DNA of 13,608 nt from Bryobacterales bacterium. Lineage in GTDB: Bacteria > Acidobacteriota > Terriglobia > Bryobacterales > Bryobacteraceae. Position 1 is the stretch's first letter, and each line of letters starts with the position of its first letter. Under the pieces are notes generated by a model, which worked only from the letters and a program-made list of their open reading frames with translations, did no database searches and had not been told where the DNA came from. Shown here piece by piece: positions 1 through 6,398 of this stretch. The stretch is from assembly GCA_030838885.1 (NCBI GenBank), contig JAUZEU010000338.1, positions 1-13,608 of the forward strand, given 5' to 3'. The position numbers and the translations under genes were made by a program.

Positions 1-1796
1 GCGTCCCGATCGGCGGCTCCAGCCTGCATCCCGCGCCCGCATATCCGGCCATTTCAGTGATCCTGAATGCCGTGGAGATCTGCTTCGGGTTTGTCGCGCT
101 GGCCTGGGCAACGTTTTACGCCTCATATATGTGGGCGCATGTGGCCGGTTGGCTGGCGGTGCGCGCGGCCCGGTCTGCCCGTGACACGTCCGACGGGGCC
201 ACGAAACAGGACTCCAGGTATACCGACGCTGAATATTCGCGTGCGCGGCGCACACGGTGGACGGCGCAACTGGTGCTCGCATTGTCATCCATTGCATTCG
301 TTCTGCTGACATTGCCGGTGTGGACCGGCGTTATCAAAATCAGCTTGAATATGCTGCCCGGGCAGGCGTACGTGGCCGATTCCGATCTTTGCATCGACAA
401 GACGCCAGGCTGCAGGTTTGAACGCAGCGTGAGCAGCGGGCCTTGCGTTGGAGTCAACTGCCCGCCGGTTCAGTACATGCCCCTGAGTGCGCTGTTGTAC
501 CGGTTTGGCTGGACTCACGGACTGGCAAGCGTGGCCAGCAACTCAAAGCAGGCGGGCATTCTGGAGAAGCAGGCCGAAGAGTACCTGCGCACGCCACCGC
601 TGGTTTCCAGATGGGCAGATCAGATGTTACTGGCCGGCGGCATCCTGTTCCTGCCTATCATGCTTTGCGCATTGCTGATGGCACTTTTGTTTTCTGCCTG
701 GGCCGTCTTCCCTTCGTTCAGCGCTGAGGTCAAGCCGCCGGACACCGGGCCTCCGAACGCAACAGAGGAGGAGCGCAGGCGAGCGGCAGATGAGTTGCGA
801 CGCAAATCGACGGCTCTGGGAATGTGGCTTGACCGCGGCTTCCAACTGATGCGATGGGGAGGGAAGATTCTTTACTGGACGATGTGGGCACCGCCGCTGC
901 TGTTCATTCTGGTGAACTTCACACTGATTGGCTGGATTTACGAACACTGGCAACTGCTGGAGGGTTTGACCCGGGTGATTGGAACGCTGGTGGCGGGGGC
1001 CGCTGTTGGTATCTTCGGCCTGACAGGGCGAATCAAGTACCTGGGGCGGGCATTCCGGCCGCTGGTCCGCGTGATGCTGGATGTGGATAACTGGCTGCGG
1101 GAACATCCGAGGGATTCGAACCCCACCGCACGAATCTGCGCACGCTACGTTTCACTCTTGCGGCACATCTGTTCGTGGAGGGATTCGGATGCTGATAAGA
1201 GCCCCTATGACGCGCTGGTGATTGTCGGGCATAGCCAGGGGACTGTGATTACGGCGGATTTTCTGCGTTACCTGAATGCCGAAAAGACGGTGGCGGGTTC
1301 AATGGCCAGCTATGACCCGGAACTGGCGCTCTTCGACAGGCCGCTGCCGGTTTACTTCTTCTCGATGGGTTGTCCGCTGCATCAACTCTACGGGTTGCGT
1401 TTTCCGCATTTGTACAGCTGGGCAAGGAGCGATGCGCCCGACGAGACGCTCGAGCCGGGGACGCTTCCGGATATCGGGGAGAACGATGCGCCTCGGCCGA
1501 AGCACCTGGGTGTGGAGCGGTGGATCAATGCATATCGGAGCGGTGACTACGTGGGCAGGTATCTGTGGCGAGGCGGTGGCAAGGGGTATGAGTGGGATCC
1601 CATACCGGGAAGTTTCATTCATGAGAGTTACAAGGAGGAATGGGATCCACCTGCCGGTAAGCCCGAAAAGGTTTCCGCAGACGGAGCGGGACAGCGAATC
1701 GAATGCTGCATCGGGCCGGGGGCGCATACGCACTATTGGGATCACACAGCGCCGCTGGTGGCGGAAGTACTCGACCGGATGATTAATAATGCGTAG
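1..1796 (+). CDS. Polytopic membrane protein with C-terminal alpha/beta-hydrolase-like domain (5' partial)
   Basis: The frame has no stop back to base 3, so the gene very probably starts before the window; the GTG at 57 is then an internal Val. Numbered from that GTG, hydrophobic segments lie near residues 4-26, 70-92, 189-216, 271-295 and 308-323. The loop between segments 2 and 3 has four cysteines (112, 119, 130, 135), which suggests disulfides outside the cytoplasm. The last 200 residues hold a nucleophile elbow, IVGHSQGT, with Ser393. A later Asp497 (SGDYVG) and His559 (HTHYW) fit the acid and base of a Ser-Asp-His triad. Such elbows are known from lipases and esterases, so a membrane-tethered hydrolase is inferred; the substrate is unknown. 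It lies 8-17 bp before the next gene and probably shares its transcript. I do not recognise a named family for the whole protein. Confidence 0.8.
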   Translation, partial: VPIGGSSLHPAPAYPAISVILNAVEICFGFVALAWATFYASYMWAHVAGWLAVRAARSARDTSDGATKQDSRYTDAEYSRARRTRWTAQLVLALSSIAFVLLTLPVWTGVIKISLNMLPGQAYVADSDLCIDKTPGCRFERSVSSGPCVGVNCPPVQYMPLSALLYRFGWTHGLASVASNSKQAGILEKQAEEYLRTPPLVSRWADQMLLAGGILFLPIMLCALLMALLFSAWAVFPSFSAEVKPPDTGPPNATEEERRRAADELRRKSTALGMWLDRGFQLMRWGGKILYWTMWAPPLLFILVNFTLIGWIYEHWQLLEGLTRVIGTLVAGAAVGIFGLTGRIKYLGRAFRPLVRVMLDVDNWLREHPRDSNPTARICARYVSLLRHICSWRDSDADKSPYDALVIVGHSQGTVITADFLRYLNAEKTVAGSMASYDPELALFDRPLPVYFFSMGCPLHQLYGLRFPHLYSWARSDAPDETLEPGTLPDIGENDAPRPKHLGVERWINAYRSGDYVGRYLWRGGGKGYEWDPIPGSFIHESYKEEWDPPAGKPEKVSADGAGQRIECCIGPGAHTHYWDHTAPLVAEVLDRMINNA

Positions 1797-1813
1797 ATGG
1801 CGACGTGAGCGGG

Positions 1814-2482
1814 ATGAAAGTCATTGTGTTTGGAGCGACGGGAATGGTGGGGCAAGGCGTTTTGCGGGAGTGTTTGCAGGATGGCGATGTCGAAGCGGTG
1901 CAGACGGTCGGTCGAACCGGCACCGGCATCAGGGACCCGAAACTGCGCGAACTCGTGCACGCTGATCTTTGGCATTACGAATCTATTGAGGGCGATTTGA
2001 AGGGCTTTGACGCTTGTTTTTTCTGTCTGGGAGTCACTTCGGCGGGGATGAATGAGGCGGACTATACCCGGATTACGCATGACATCGCGATCGCGGCTGG
2101 GGAGACGTTAAGCCGGCTGAATCCGGGGATGACGTTTGTCTTTGTATCGGGCATGGGCGCGGACAGTTCGGAGCAGGGCCGTACGATGTGGGCGCGCGTG
2201 AAGGGTAAGGCTGAGAATGCGCTGATGCGGCTGCCGTTTCAAGCTGTGTATGTGTTCCGCCCCGGGTTCATTCAGGCGCTGTATGGTATTCGGTCGAGAA
2301 CGTCCGTGTATCGGATTCTGTACGTGGTGCTGTCTCCGCTGATACCGCTCTTACGGGCCGCACTTCCCAATCAGGTTTTAACCACGGAGGATATTGGCCG
2401 GGCGATGCTCAAGGTGGTCAGGCGAGGTGCTCCGAAGCGGGTGCTGGCACCACCGGATATCAGGGCTTTGCTGAATTCCTGA
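1814..2482 (+). CDS. NAD(P)-binding epimerase-like protein (atypical SDR, TIP30/HTATIP2-like)
   Basis: The protein opens with MKVIVFGATGMVGQG, a Rossmann dinucleotide-binding loop (GxxGxxG) typical of atypical short-chain dehydrogenases and NmrA/TIP30-like proteins. I chose ATG 1814, which gives 222 residues, because the fold starts at its first residue. The GTG at 1805 would add three residues and cannot be excluded; neither start has a clear Shine-Dalgarno sequence. Further on come the VSGMGADSS strand and WARVKGKAE, which occupies the place of the SDR YxxxK motif with Trp where Tyr would be. RPGFIQAL then follows. The length of about 220 residues is normal for single-domain members. Redox or NAD(P)-sensing activity is inferred from the fold; the substrate is unknown. 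The gene is probably co-transcribed with the hydrolase gene upstream. Its last 23 bp overlap the convergent methyltransferase gene. Confidence 0.85.
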   Translation: MKVIVFGATGMVGQGVLRECLQDGDVEAVQTVGRTGTGIRDPKLRELVHADLWHYESIEGDLKGFDACFFCLGVTSAGMNEADYTRITHDIAIAAGETLSRLNPGMTFVFVSGMGADSSEQGRTMWARVKGKAENALMRLPFQAVYVFRPGFIQALYGIRSRTSVYRILYVVLSPLIPLLRAALPNQVLTTEDIGRAMLKVVRRGAPKRVLAPPDIRALLNS

Positions 2483-3068
2483 GAACGACCCATGTCGTCA
2501 TGGATCGCTGATTCTGTACGACGGTGGTCTTCAGCGGATCGAGCAGGCGTCCACCAAGTTCCCCCGTCAGGCGTACCAGGAGTGCTTCATCCACCAGATA
2601 GCGCTCCGAACCGTCGGGCAGCAGGGAGCGGCGTCCCGCAATGGGCCTGATCTGATTTTCAATCCCGATGGAGGAGGCGAGGCGGCAAAAAAAGAGACCG
2701 CCGGGCTTCAAAACCCGCCATGTACCCTCCAGCATTGCAGAAAACTGACCGTCGTCACGTGCGAAATGGAGCACGGCGCTGCTGATTACCACGTCGGCAA
2801 AGTGTTCGGGAAATGATATCGCTTCAAGCGACTCCACCCTGAAGTTTTCAGGCGGCTGTCTCACGGCCAGGCTGCGCGTAGCTGCGACGGCATGCGGATC
2901 AGCGTCGAGCCCGAAGACTTCAAAGCCCTCACGCAAAAGGTAGACAAGGTTACGACCGGAGCCACAGCCTGCGTCGAAAATCCGCATGCCAGGCGTGATA
3001 CGACCACGCAGAATCTGATCGAAGAGGTAGATGTCAATGGGGCCGAACTGATCCTGAATAGAGGGCAT
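2460..3068 (-). CDS. Class I SAM-dependent methyltransferase
   Basis: This 202-residue protein carries the class I methyltransferase signature. Motif I is FDAGCGSGRNLVYL near residues 35-48, followed by the acidic FGLDAD at the end of strand 2. A VVISSAVLHFA strand (motif IV region) and WRVLKPGGLFFCR (post-motif) come after it. The N-terminal IDIYLFDQILRGRI and the closing TTWVVLR resemble a bacterial family loosely related to TehB-like methyltransferases. It should be cytoplasmic and use S-adenosylmethionine; the acceptor is not evident. The start at ATG 3068 leaves almost no leader: the base after it upstream already belongs to the palindrome at 3069-3086, and there is no Shine-Dalgarno sequence. 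It is divergent from the response-regulator gene and convergent with the epimerase-like gene, so it is probably monocistronic. Confidence 0.88.
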   Translation of the reverse strand: MPSIQDQFGPIDIYLFDQILRGRITPGMRIFDAGCGSGRNLVYLLREGFEVFGLDADPHAVAATRSLAVRQPPENFRVESLEAISFPEHFADVVISSAVLHFARDDGQFSAMLEGTWRVLKPGGLFFCRLASSIGIENQIRPIAGRRSLLPDGSERYLVDEALLVRLTGELGGRLLDPLKTTVVQNQRSMTTWVVLRNSAKP

Positions 3069-3086
3069 GTATGTTTCGAATCATAC
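3069..3086. promoter_or_regulatory. Near-perfect 18-bp palindrome in a divergent intergenic gap (candidate operator)
   Basis: The sequence GTATGtTTCGAAtCATAC matches its own reverse complement at 16 of 18 positions. The 5-bp outer arms and the central TTCGAA are perfect, with one mismatched pair between them. It sits in the 37-bp gap between the divergently oriented methyltransferase and response-regulator genes and touches the methyltransferase start codon. Symmetric sites like this usually bind dimeric transcription factors, so a shared operator is inferred. The gap is too short for two separate full promoters, so any promoters must overlap here. Which protein binds is not shown; the response regulator next door has no DNA-binding domain and is not a candidate. 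Confidence 0.5.
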
Positions 3087-3105
3087 GGTATGGTACTAAC
3101 GAGAC

Positions 3106-3951
3106 ATGCCCGAACTGAAGAGGATCCTCATCGTTGACGACGATCCTGACGTGCACGATTTGCTCAAAATCGCCCTCCGCGGAGAGGATCGGGAGGTAGG
3201 CAGCGCTTTTGACGGGCTGGAGGGTCTAAAGCGGGTTGAAAATGAGCCGTGGGACCTGGTGATCACGGACATACTGATGCCGGGCCTGGATGGCATGGCG
3301 TTGCTGGAGCGGATTCACCGTTTGTGCCCTGAAACACGCGTTGTCGTGATGACGGTGGCCAACACTGCCGAGAATATCGTTCACGCGATCCGCGACCACG
3401 CATTCGCATGGTTTGGCAAACCTTTCACGGTGGAGGCGGTTCGGGAGATGGTGGAGCACGCGCTGAACAGCAAGTTTTCCGATGATGATATCGAGGTACT
3501 GTCGGCGAGCCCGCAGTGGCTGGGGCTGAAGCTGCGATGCAAGATGGACACCGCCGCCCGGATTGTGCAGTTCCTGCGGGAGATGGAAAAGGGCCTTCCC
3601 GCGGAAGAGCAGGAAAAGGTGGCTTCGGCGTTCCGTGAAATTCTGCTGAATGCGATTGAGCACGGTGGAGGCAATGATCCGGACAAGAGCGTAACCATTA
3701 CGTATGTGAGGTCGGAGAGGGCGCTGCTTTATTACGTGCGGGACCCTGGACAGGGGTTCTCGTTCGCAAAGCTGAAGCACGCGGCCGTGTCGAACCCGGC
3801 TGAGGCGCCTATGGATCATCTGGAGGCCCGGCAACAACTCGGGATGCGGGCGGGCGGGTTTGGAATCCTGATGACGCGGTCTTTGGTGGACGATCTGATT
3901 TACAACGAGATGGGCAATGAAGTTCTGCTGATCAAATATCTGAAGAGGTGA
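3106..3951 (+). CDS. Response regulator: receiver domain fused to RsbW-like HATPase domain
   Basis: Residues 1-120 are a CheY-like receiver with the acidic pocket Asp11-Asp13, phospho-acceptor Asp55 (VITDILMPG), Thr83 and Lys105 (GKPF). Residues from about 138 to 281 form a GHKL ATPase of the anti-sigma-factor kinase type. Its N box is EILLNAIEHG (Asn182), its G1 box RDPGQGF (Asp213), and it has a Gly-rich RAGGFGILMTRSLVD segment. There is no dimerisation/phospho-acceptor His segment as in ordinary histidine kinases and no DNA-binding domain. By analogy with RsbW/SpoIIAB proteins, phosphorylation probably gates an ATP-dependent protein kinase or partner-binding activity. Its partner (sigma factor, STAS anti-anti-sigma protein or sensor kinase) is not in this window. 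Upstream, CGAGA is only a weak ribosome site. A GC-rich stem-loop starts at the last base of its stop codon. Confidence 0.9.
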   Translation: MPELKRILIVDDDPDVHDLLKIALRGEDREVGSAFDGLEGLKRVENEPWDLVITDILMPGLDGMALLERIHRLCPETRVVVMTVANTAENIVHAIRDHAFAWFGKPFTVEAVREMVEHALNSKFSDDDIEVLSASPQWLGLKLRCKMDTAARIVQFLREMEKGLPAEEQEKVASAFREILLNAIEHGGGNDPDKSVTITYVRSERALLYYVRDPGQGFSFAKLKHAAVSNPAEAPMDHLEARQQLGMRAGGFGILMTRSLVDDLIYNEMGNEVLLIKYLKR

Positions 3952-3970
3952 CGCGGCCGGGGGTCCGCGT
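3951..3970. terminator. GC-rich stem-loop at the end of the response-regulator gene
   Basis: ACGCGG at 3951-3956 pairs perfectly with CCGCGT at 3965-3970 across an 8-base loop. It lies directly at the stop codon of the response-regulator gene, inside the 63-bp gap between convergent genes. No T-run follows, so intrinsic termination is uncertain; it could instead protect the 3' end of the mRNA. Confidence 0.3.
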
Positions 3971-3984
3971 GTCCCAAAGCCACT

Positions 3985-4002
3985 TACGACCCGAATGTCG
4001 TA
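3985..4002. terminator. Short symmetric hairpin between convergent genes
   Basis: TACGAC at 3985-3990 and GTCGTA at 3997-4002 are perfect reverse complements with a 6-base loop. The hairpin lies 12 bp beyond the stop of the alcohol dehydrogenase gene (minus strand) and 33 bp beyond that of the response regulator. Its place between two convergent genes fits a weak bidirectional terminator, but neither side has a convincing T-run. Confidence 0.3.
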
Positions 4003-4014
4003 TAGCTTCCCTGT

Positions 4015-5169
4015 TCAGAGCGCGGCGCGCAGGATCCACGTAAGTTCGTCCATCGTGAGGGGCAGCGGGTTGGCTTTCATGCTGCTGGCGAGGCTGGCTT
4101 TTTCGGCGAGGCCGGGGACGTGGTTTTCGGTTACGCCGTAGGTCCGCAATGGCGGGACCGCCAGTTGCGCCACGAAAATCCTAACCCATTCTGCACCTTC
4201 CTCCGGCCTGGCGTCAGACTTCCCGGTAAGTATTTGGGCGATCTCTGCATAGCGGACGAGGGAAGCGCTTTCGGGAGCACGGTCGCGAAGCGCCCGGATG
4301 TTGGCAGCCATGCCGTGCGGCAGCAAGGCGGCGCAAATGGCGCCGTGCGGAGCGTCAAACATCCCGCCGATGGGAGCGGCGAAACCGTGAACCACGCCCA
4401 GCCCGGCGTTCGCGAGAGCCAAACCTCCCAGCAGACTCGCATACGACATTCCTATACGGGCTTCGACGTCGCCGCCATTCACGCAGACACGAGGAAGGCT
4501 GCGGGCCACGGTAGCGAGTCCATCCCGGCACAGGGCGTCGGTTAAAGGATTGGCGCGGCTGCACACGTACGGTTCAATCAATTGCGTAAGGGCATCCAGC
4601 CCGGTGCTGGCGGTAATCGCCCGTGGCAGACCGAACGTCAGTTCGGGATCGACCAGAGCAATAGCCGGCAACATCAGCGGGCTGCGCAGACTCGCCTTGA
4701 CGCCATGTTCCGGTGAACCCAGAACTGCGTTGCGGGTGACTTCGGAACCAGTGCCGGCCGTGGTGGGAACCGCAATGAATGGCAGCGGCGAGTTGGGAAG
4801 CGGTCTTCCCTGCCCTACAACTTCCAGGTAATCGAGAACATCACCGGGGTTAGCGGCAGTTGCGGCGATCGCCTTGCCGGCATCGATTGCGCTGCCGCCG
4901 CCAATAGCAATGACCAGATTCGACGGCGAGGCCCGGAGCAGGTCCGCACCTTCGCGTACGAGGGCAACCGTGGGCTCCCCGGAGACTCCGAAAAGATTGC
5001 AGGTGAAGCCCGCGCCTTCCAGACCATTGATGATACCTGCGTGACGGATTTTGTCTTTGCCGGTGACCACCATCGCCCTCTTGCCGAACGGCCTGGCCAG
5101 CGCAGCGACTTCCTTCACCACGCCCTGACCGAACACGATGCGGGTGGCCGTGGCGAACTCAAACCGCAT
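4015..5169 (-). CDS. Iron-containing alcohol dehydrogenase family protein
   Basis: This 384-residue protein has the length and order of the group III (Fe-type) alcohol dehydrogenases. It shows the NAD(P)-binding GGGSAIDAGKAIA (residues 90-102), VPTTAGTGSEVTRNAVL (134-150), GLDALTQLIEPYV (190-202) and VVHGFAAPIGGMFDAPHG (259-276). The expected metal ligands are Asp192, His261 and His275. The fourth, usually His in a DALTH motif, is Gln196 here. It should be a cytoplasmic NAD(P)-dependent oxidoreductase of small alcohols, aldehydes or maleylacetate-like substrates; the substrate cannot be read from sequence. Its ATG directly follows the TAG of the LsrG-like gene, with no bases between, so translation is probably coupled. 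No separate ribosome site is needed. It is the last gene of the leftward cluster. Confidence 0.92.
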   Translation of the reverse strand: MRFEFATATRIVFGQGVVKEVAALARPFGKRAMVVTGKDKIRHAGIINGLEGAGFTCNLFGVSGEPTVALVREGADLLRASPSNLVIAIGGGSAIDAGKAIAATAANPGDVLDYLEVVGQGRPLPNSPLPFIAVPTTAGTGSEVTRNAVLGSPEHGVKASLRSPLMLPAIALVDPELTFGLPRAITASTGLDALTQLIEPYVCSRANPLTDALCRDGLATVARSLPRVCVNGGDVEARIGMSYASLLGGLALANAGLGVVHGFAAPIGGMFDAPHGAICAALLPHGMAANIRALRDRAPESASLVRYAEIAQILTGKSDARPEEGAEWVRIFVAQLAVPPLRTYGVTENHVPGLAEKASLASSMKANPLPLTMDELTWILRAAL

Positions 5170-5475
5170 CTACCAGGCCTCGTCGCCCGGGAAAATGGTC
5201 TTGTACCAGGTACGAACGCGGGGTTCCGCCATCATCGGCGCGACGGTTTCTGTCCATTTGGCCCAGTGCGCTGAGGCCCGGTGTGCCGCTGCGGCTGCGT
5301 CGTCGCGGTAGACCTCGCAGAGGCTGAAGCGGTTGGGATCTTCGGCATGCTGCAGGAAGTCGAAGCGGGCGATACCCGGCTCCTGCAGACTATGGGTCAC
5401 ATTCTCAATAGTGGCGGCCCGAAAGGCTTCGATGCTTTCCGGCAGGACATGGATCTGTACTTGAAGGATCAACAT
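5170..5475 (-). CDS. LsrG/YgiN-like antibiotic-biosynthesis-monooxygenase-fold protein
   Basis: This 101-residue protein has the size and pattern of a single ABM (dimeric ferredoxin-like) domain. It starts with a beta strand (MLILQVQIHVLP), then an amphipathic helix (IEAFRAATIENVTHSLQEPG), then the family hallmark ARFDFLQHAEDPNRFSLCEV, and has HRASAHWAKW near residue 66-75. The order resembles E. coli LsrG, an isomerase of the phosphorylated AI-2 breakdown product, and YgiN-type quinol monooxygenases; which activity applies is open. No lsr transporter, kinase or thiolase is nearby. It begins 20 bp after the EamA gene; GGGAAAG just before the ATG is a possible ribosome site. Its TAG stop touches the ATG of the alcohol dehydrogenase, so the two enzymes are likely made together and may act on one substrate. 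Confidence 0.88.
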   Translation of the reverse strand: MLILQVQIHVLPESIEAFRAATIENVTHSLQEPGIARFDFLQHAEDPNRFSLCEVYRDDAAAAAHRASAHWAKWTETVAPMMAEPRVRTWYKTIFPGDEAW

Positions 5476-5495
5476 ACTTTCCCATGATCGTATGC

Positions 5496-6398
5496 TCAGG
5501 ATCGTCGCGAGCGCAGCGTGATCACGACACCGGTCAGCACCAGGGCAGCGCCCGCGAACTGGACGGCCGCCAGACGTTCGCCTGCTACTACCGCCCCCAG
5601 TACAACGGCAATCAGCGGATTCACATACGCATAGCTGGAGACACGGCTGGCAGGTTCGTGATCGATCAGCCAGACAAAGGCAAGGAACGCCGCGATGGAG
5701 GCGGCGATGATCAGGTATGCCATGTCGAACGTGAGGCGAAGAGTTCAGTGAGGCAGGAACGAAAGGCGACTGAATTCACCGGCTCCAAAAGAAAGCAGAC
5801 ACAGAAACGTGCCTCCAAATGACATTTGTAATCCCGCACTGACCAGGCGCGACCGGGGCGTGGAAACGCGGCGGCTCCACAGCGTTCCGCCCGCCCAGCA
5901 GAACGTGCCGGTCAGCAGTGCGAGAGCGGAGTAAGTCCATTCTCCCTGGCCACCAGGAAGTACGAGAAGCGCCACTCCGCATATGCCCAGCACCATACCC
6001 GCGATGGCGGCGCCACGCGGGCGCACAGATCGAAGCCAGAGCCACTCGCCGGCGAACACCCACACCGGTACGGTGGAAGAAATAATAGCGGCGTAACCGG
6101 AGGCGACGCGCTGTTCAGCCCAGAACAGGCAGGCGTAGTTGAGGCCGAACATGGTGAAGCCAAGCAGCGCGGTGGAGCGTACTTCGTTCGCTGCCGGGAC
6201 AGGAGCACCGGTCGCGCGGCTATATGCAAGCATGAACAAACCCGCTACCAGGAAGCGGAAGCTCGCAGCCATGAAGGGTGGCGCAACGGCCACCACTTCC
6301 CGCACGGCAAGGAAAGATCCGCCCCACAGAATGAAGACTGCTGCGTAGGCGGCAACTCGCAGGGCGGCGGACTGGGGGGCGGCTACCGCGCTCCCCAC
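5496..6398 (-). pseudogene. EamA/DMT-family transporter interrupted by an in-frame TGA
   Basis: Read through, this frame gives 300 positions, the usual length of a ten-helix EamA (drug/metabolite transporter) permease. Codons 1-217 give about seven helices, including FILWGGSFLAVREV, the Arg-rich FMAASFRFLVAG and a SSTVPVWVFAGEW segment. Codon 218 is TGA (bases 5745-5747). After it the same frame continues without another stop as MAYLIIAASIAAF, then SSYAYVNPLIAVVLG and the final helix. The spacing from GE (residues 206-207 region) to AYLI is as expected in intact relatives, so a single nonsense change fits better than an indel. The start is a GTG at 6398 that overlaps the glgP end by 16 bp. 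The stop lies in the loop between helices 7 and 8, so the truncated product would lack three helices. A sequencing error is the main alternative. Confidence 0.8.

Noticed and set aside
627..1106. A 159-codon minus-strand frame inside the membrane hydrolase gene
   Set aside because: The opposite strand encodes clear membrane helices. This frame reads as low-complexity Pro/Gln/Arg-rich sequence without motifs.
3226..3837. A 203-codon minus-strand frame inside the response-regulator gene
   Set aside because: All receiver and ATPase motifs are on the plus strand; the reverse frame is His/Arg-rich shadow sequence.
5745..5747. The TGA as a selenocysteine codon
   Set aside because: EamA transporters are not known selenoproteins, the position is a loop between helices, and I see no convincing SECIS-like hairpin just after it.
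5724..5760. Two compensating frameshifts in the EamA gene instead of a stop codon
   Set aside because: The two halves are in the same frame with the expected total length, and alternative frames across the gap do not improve the match to the family. One nonsense codon is simpler.
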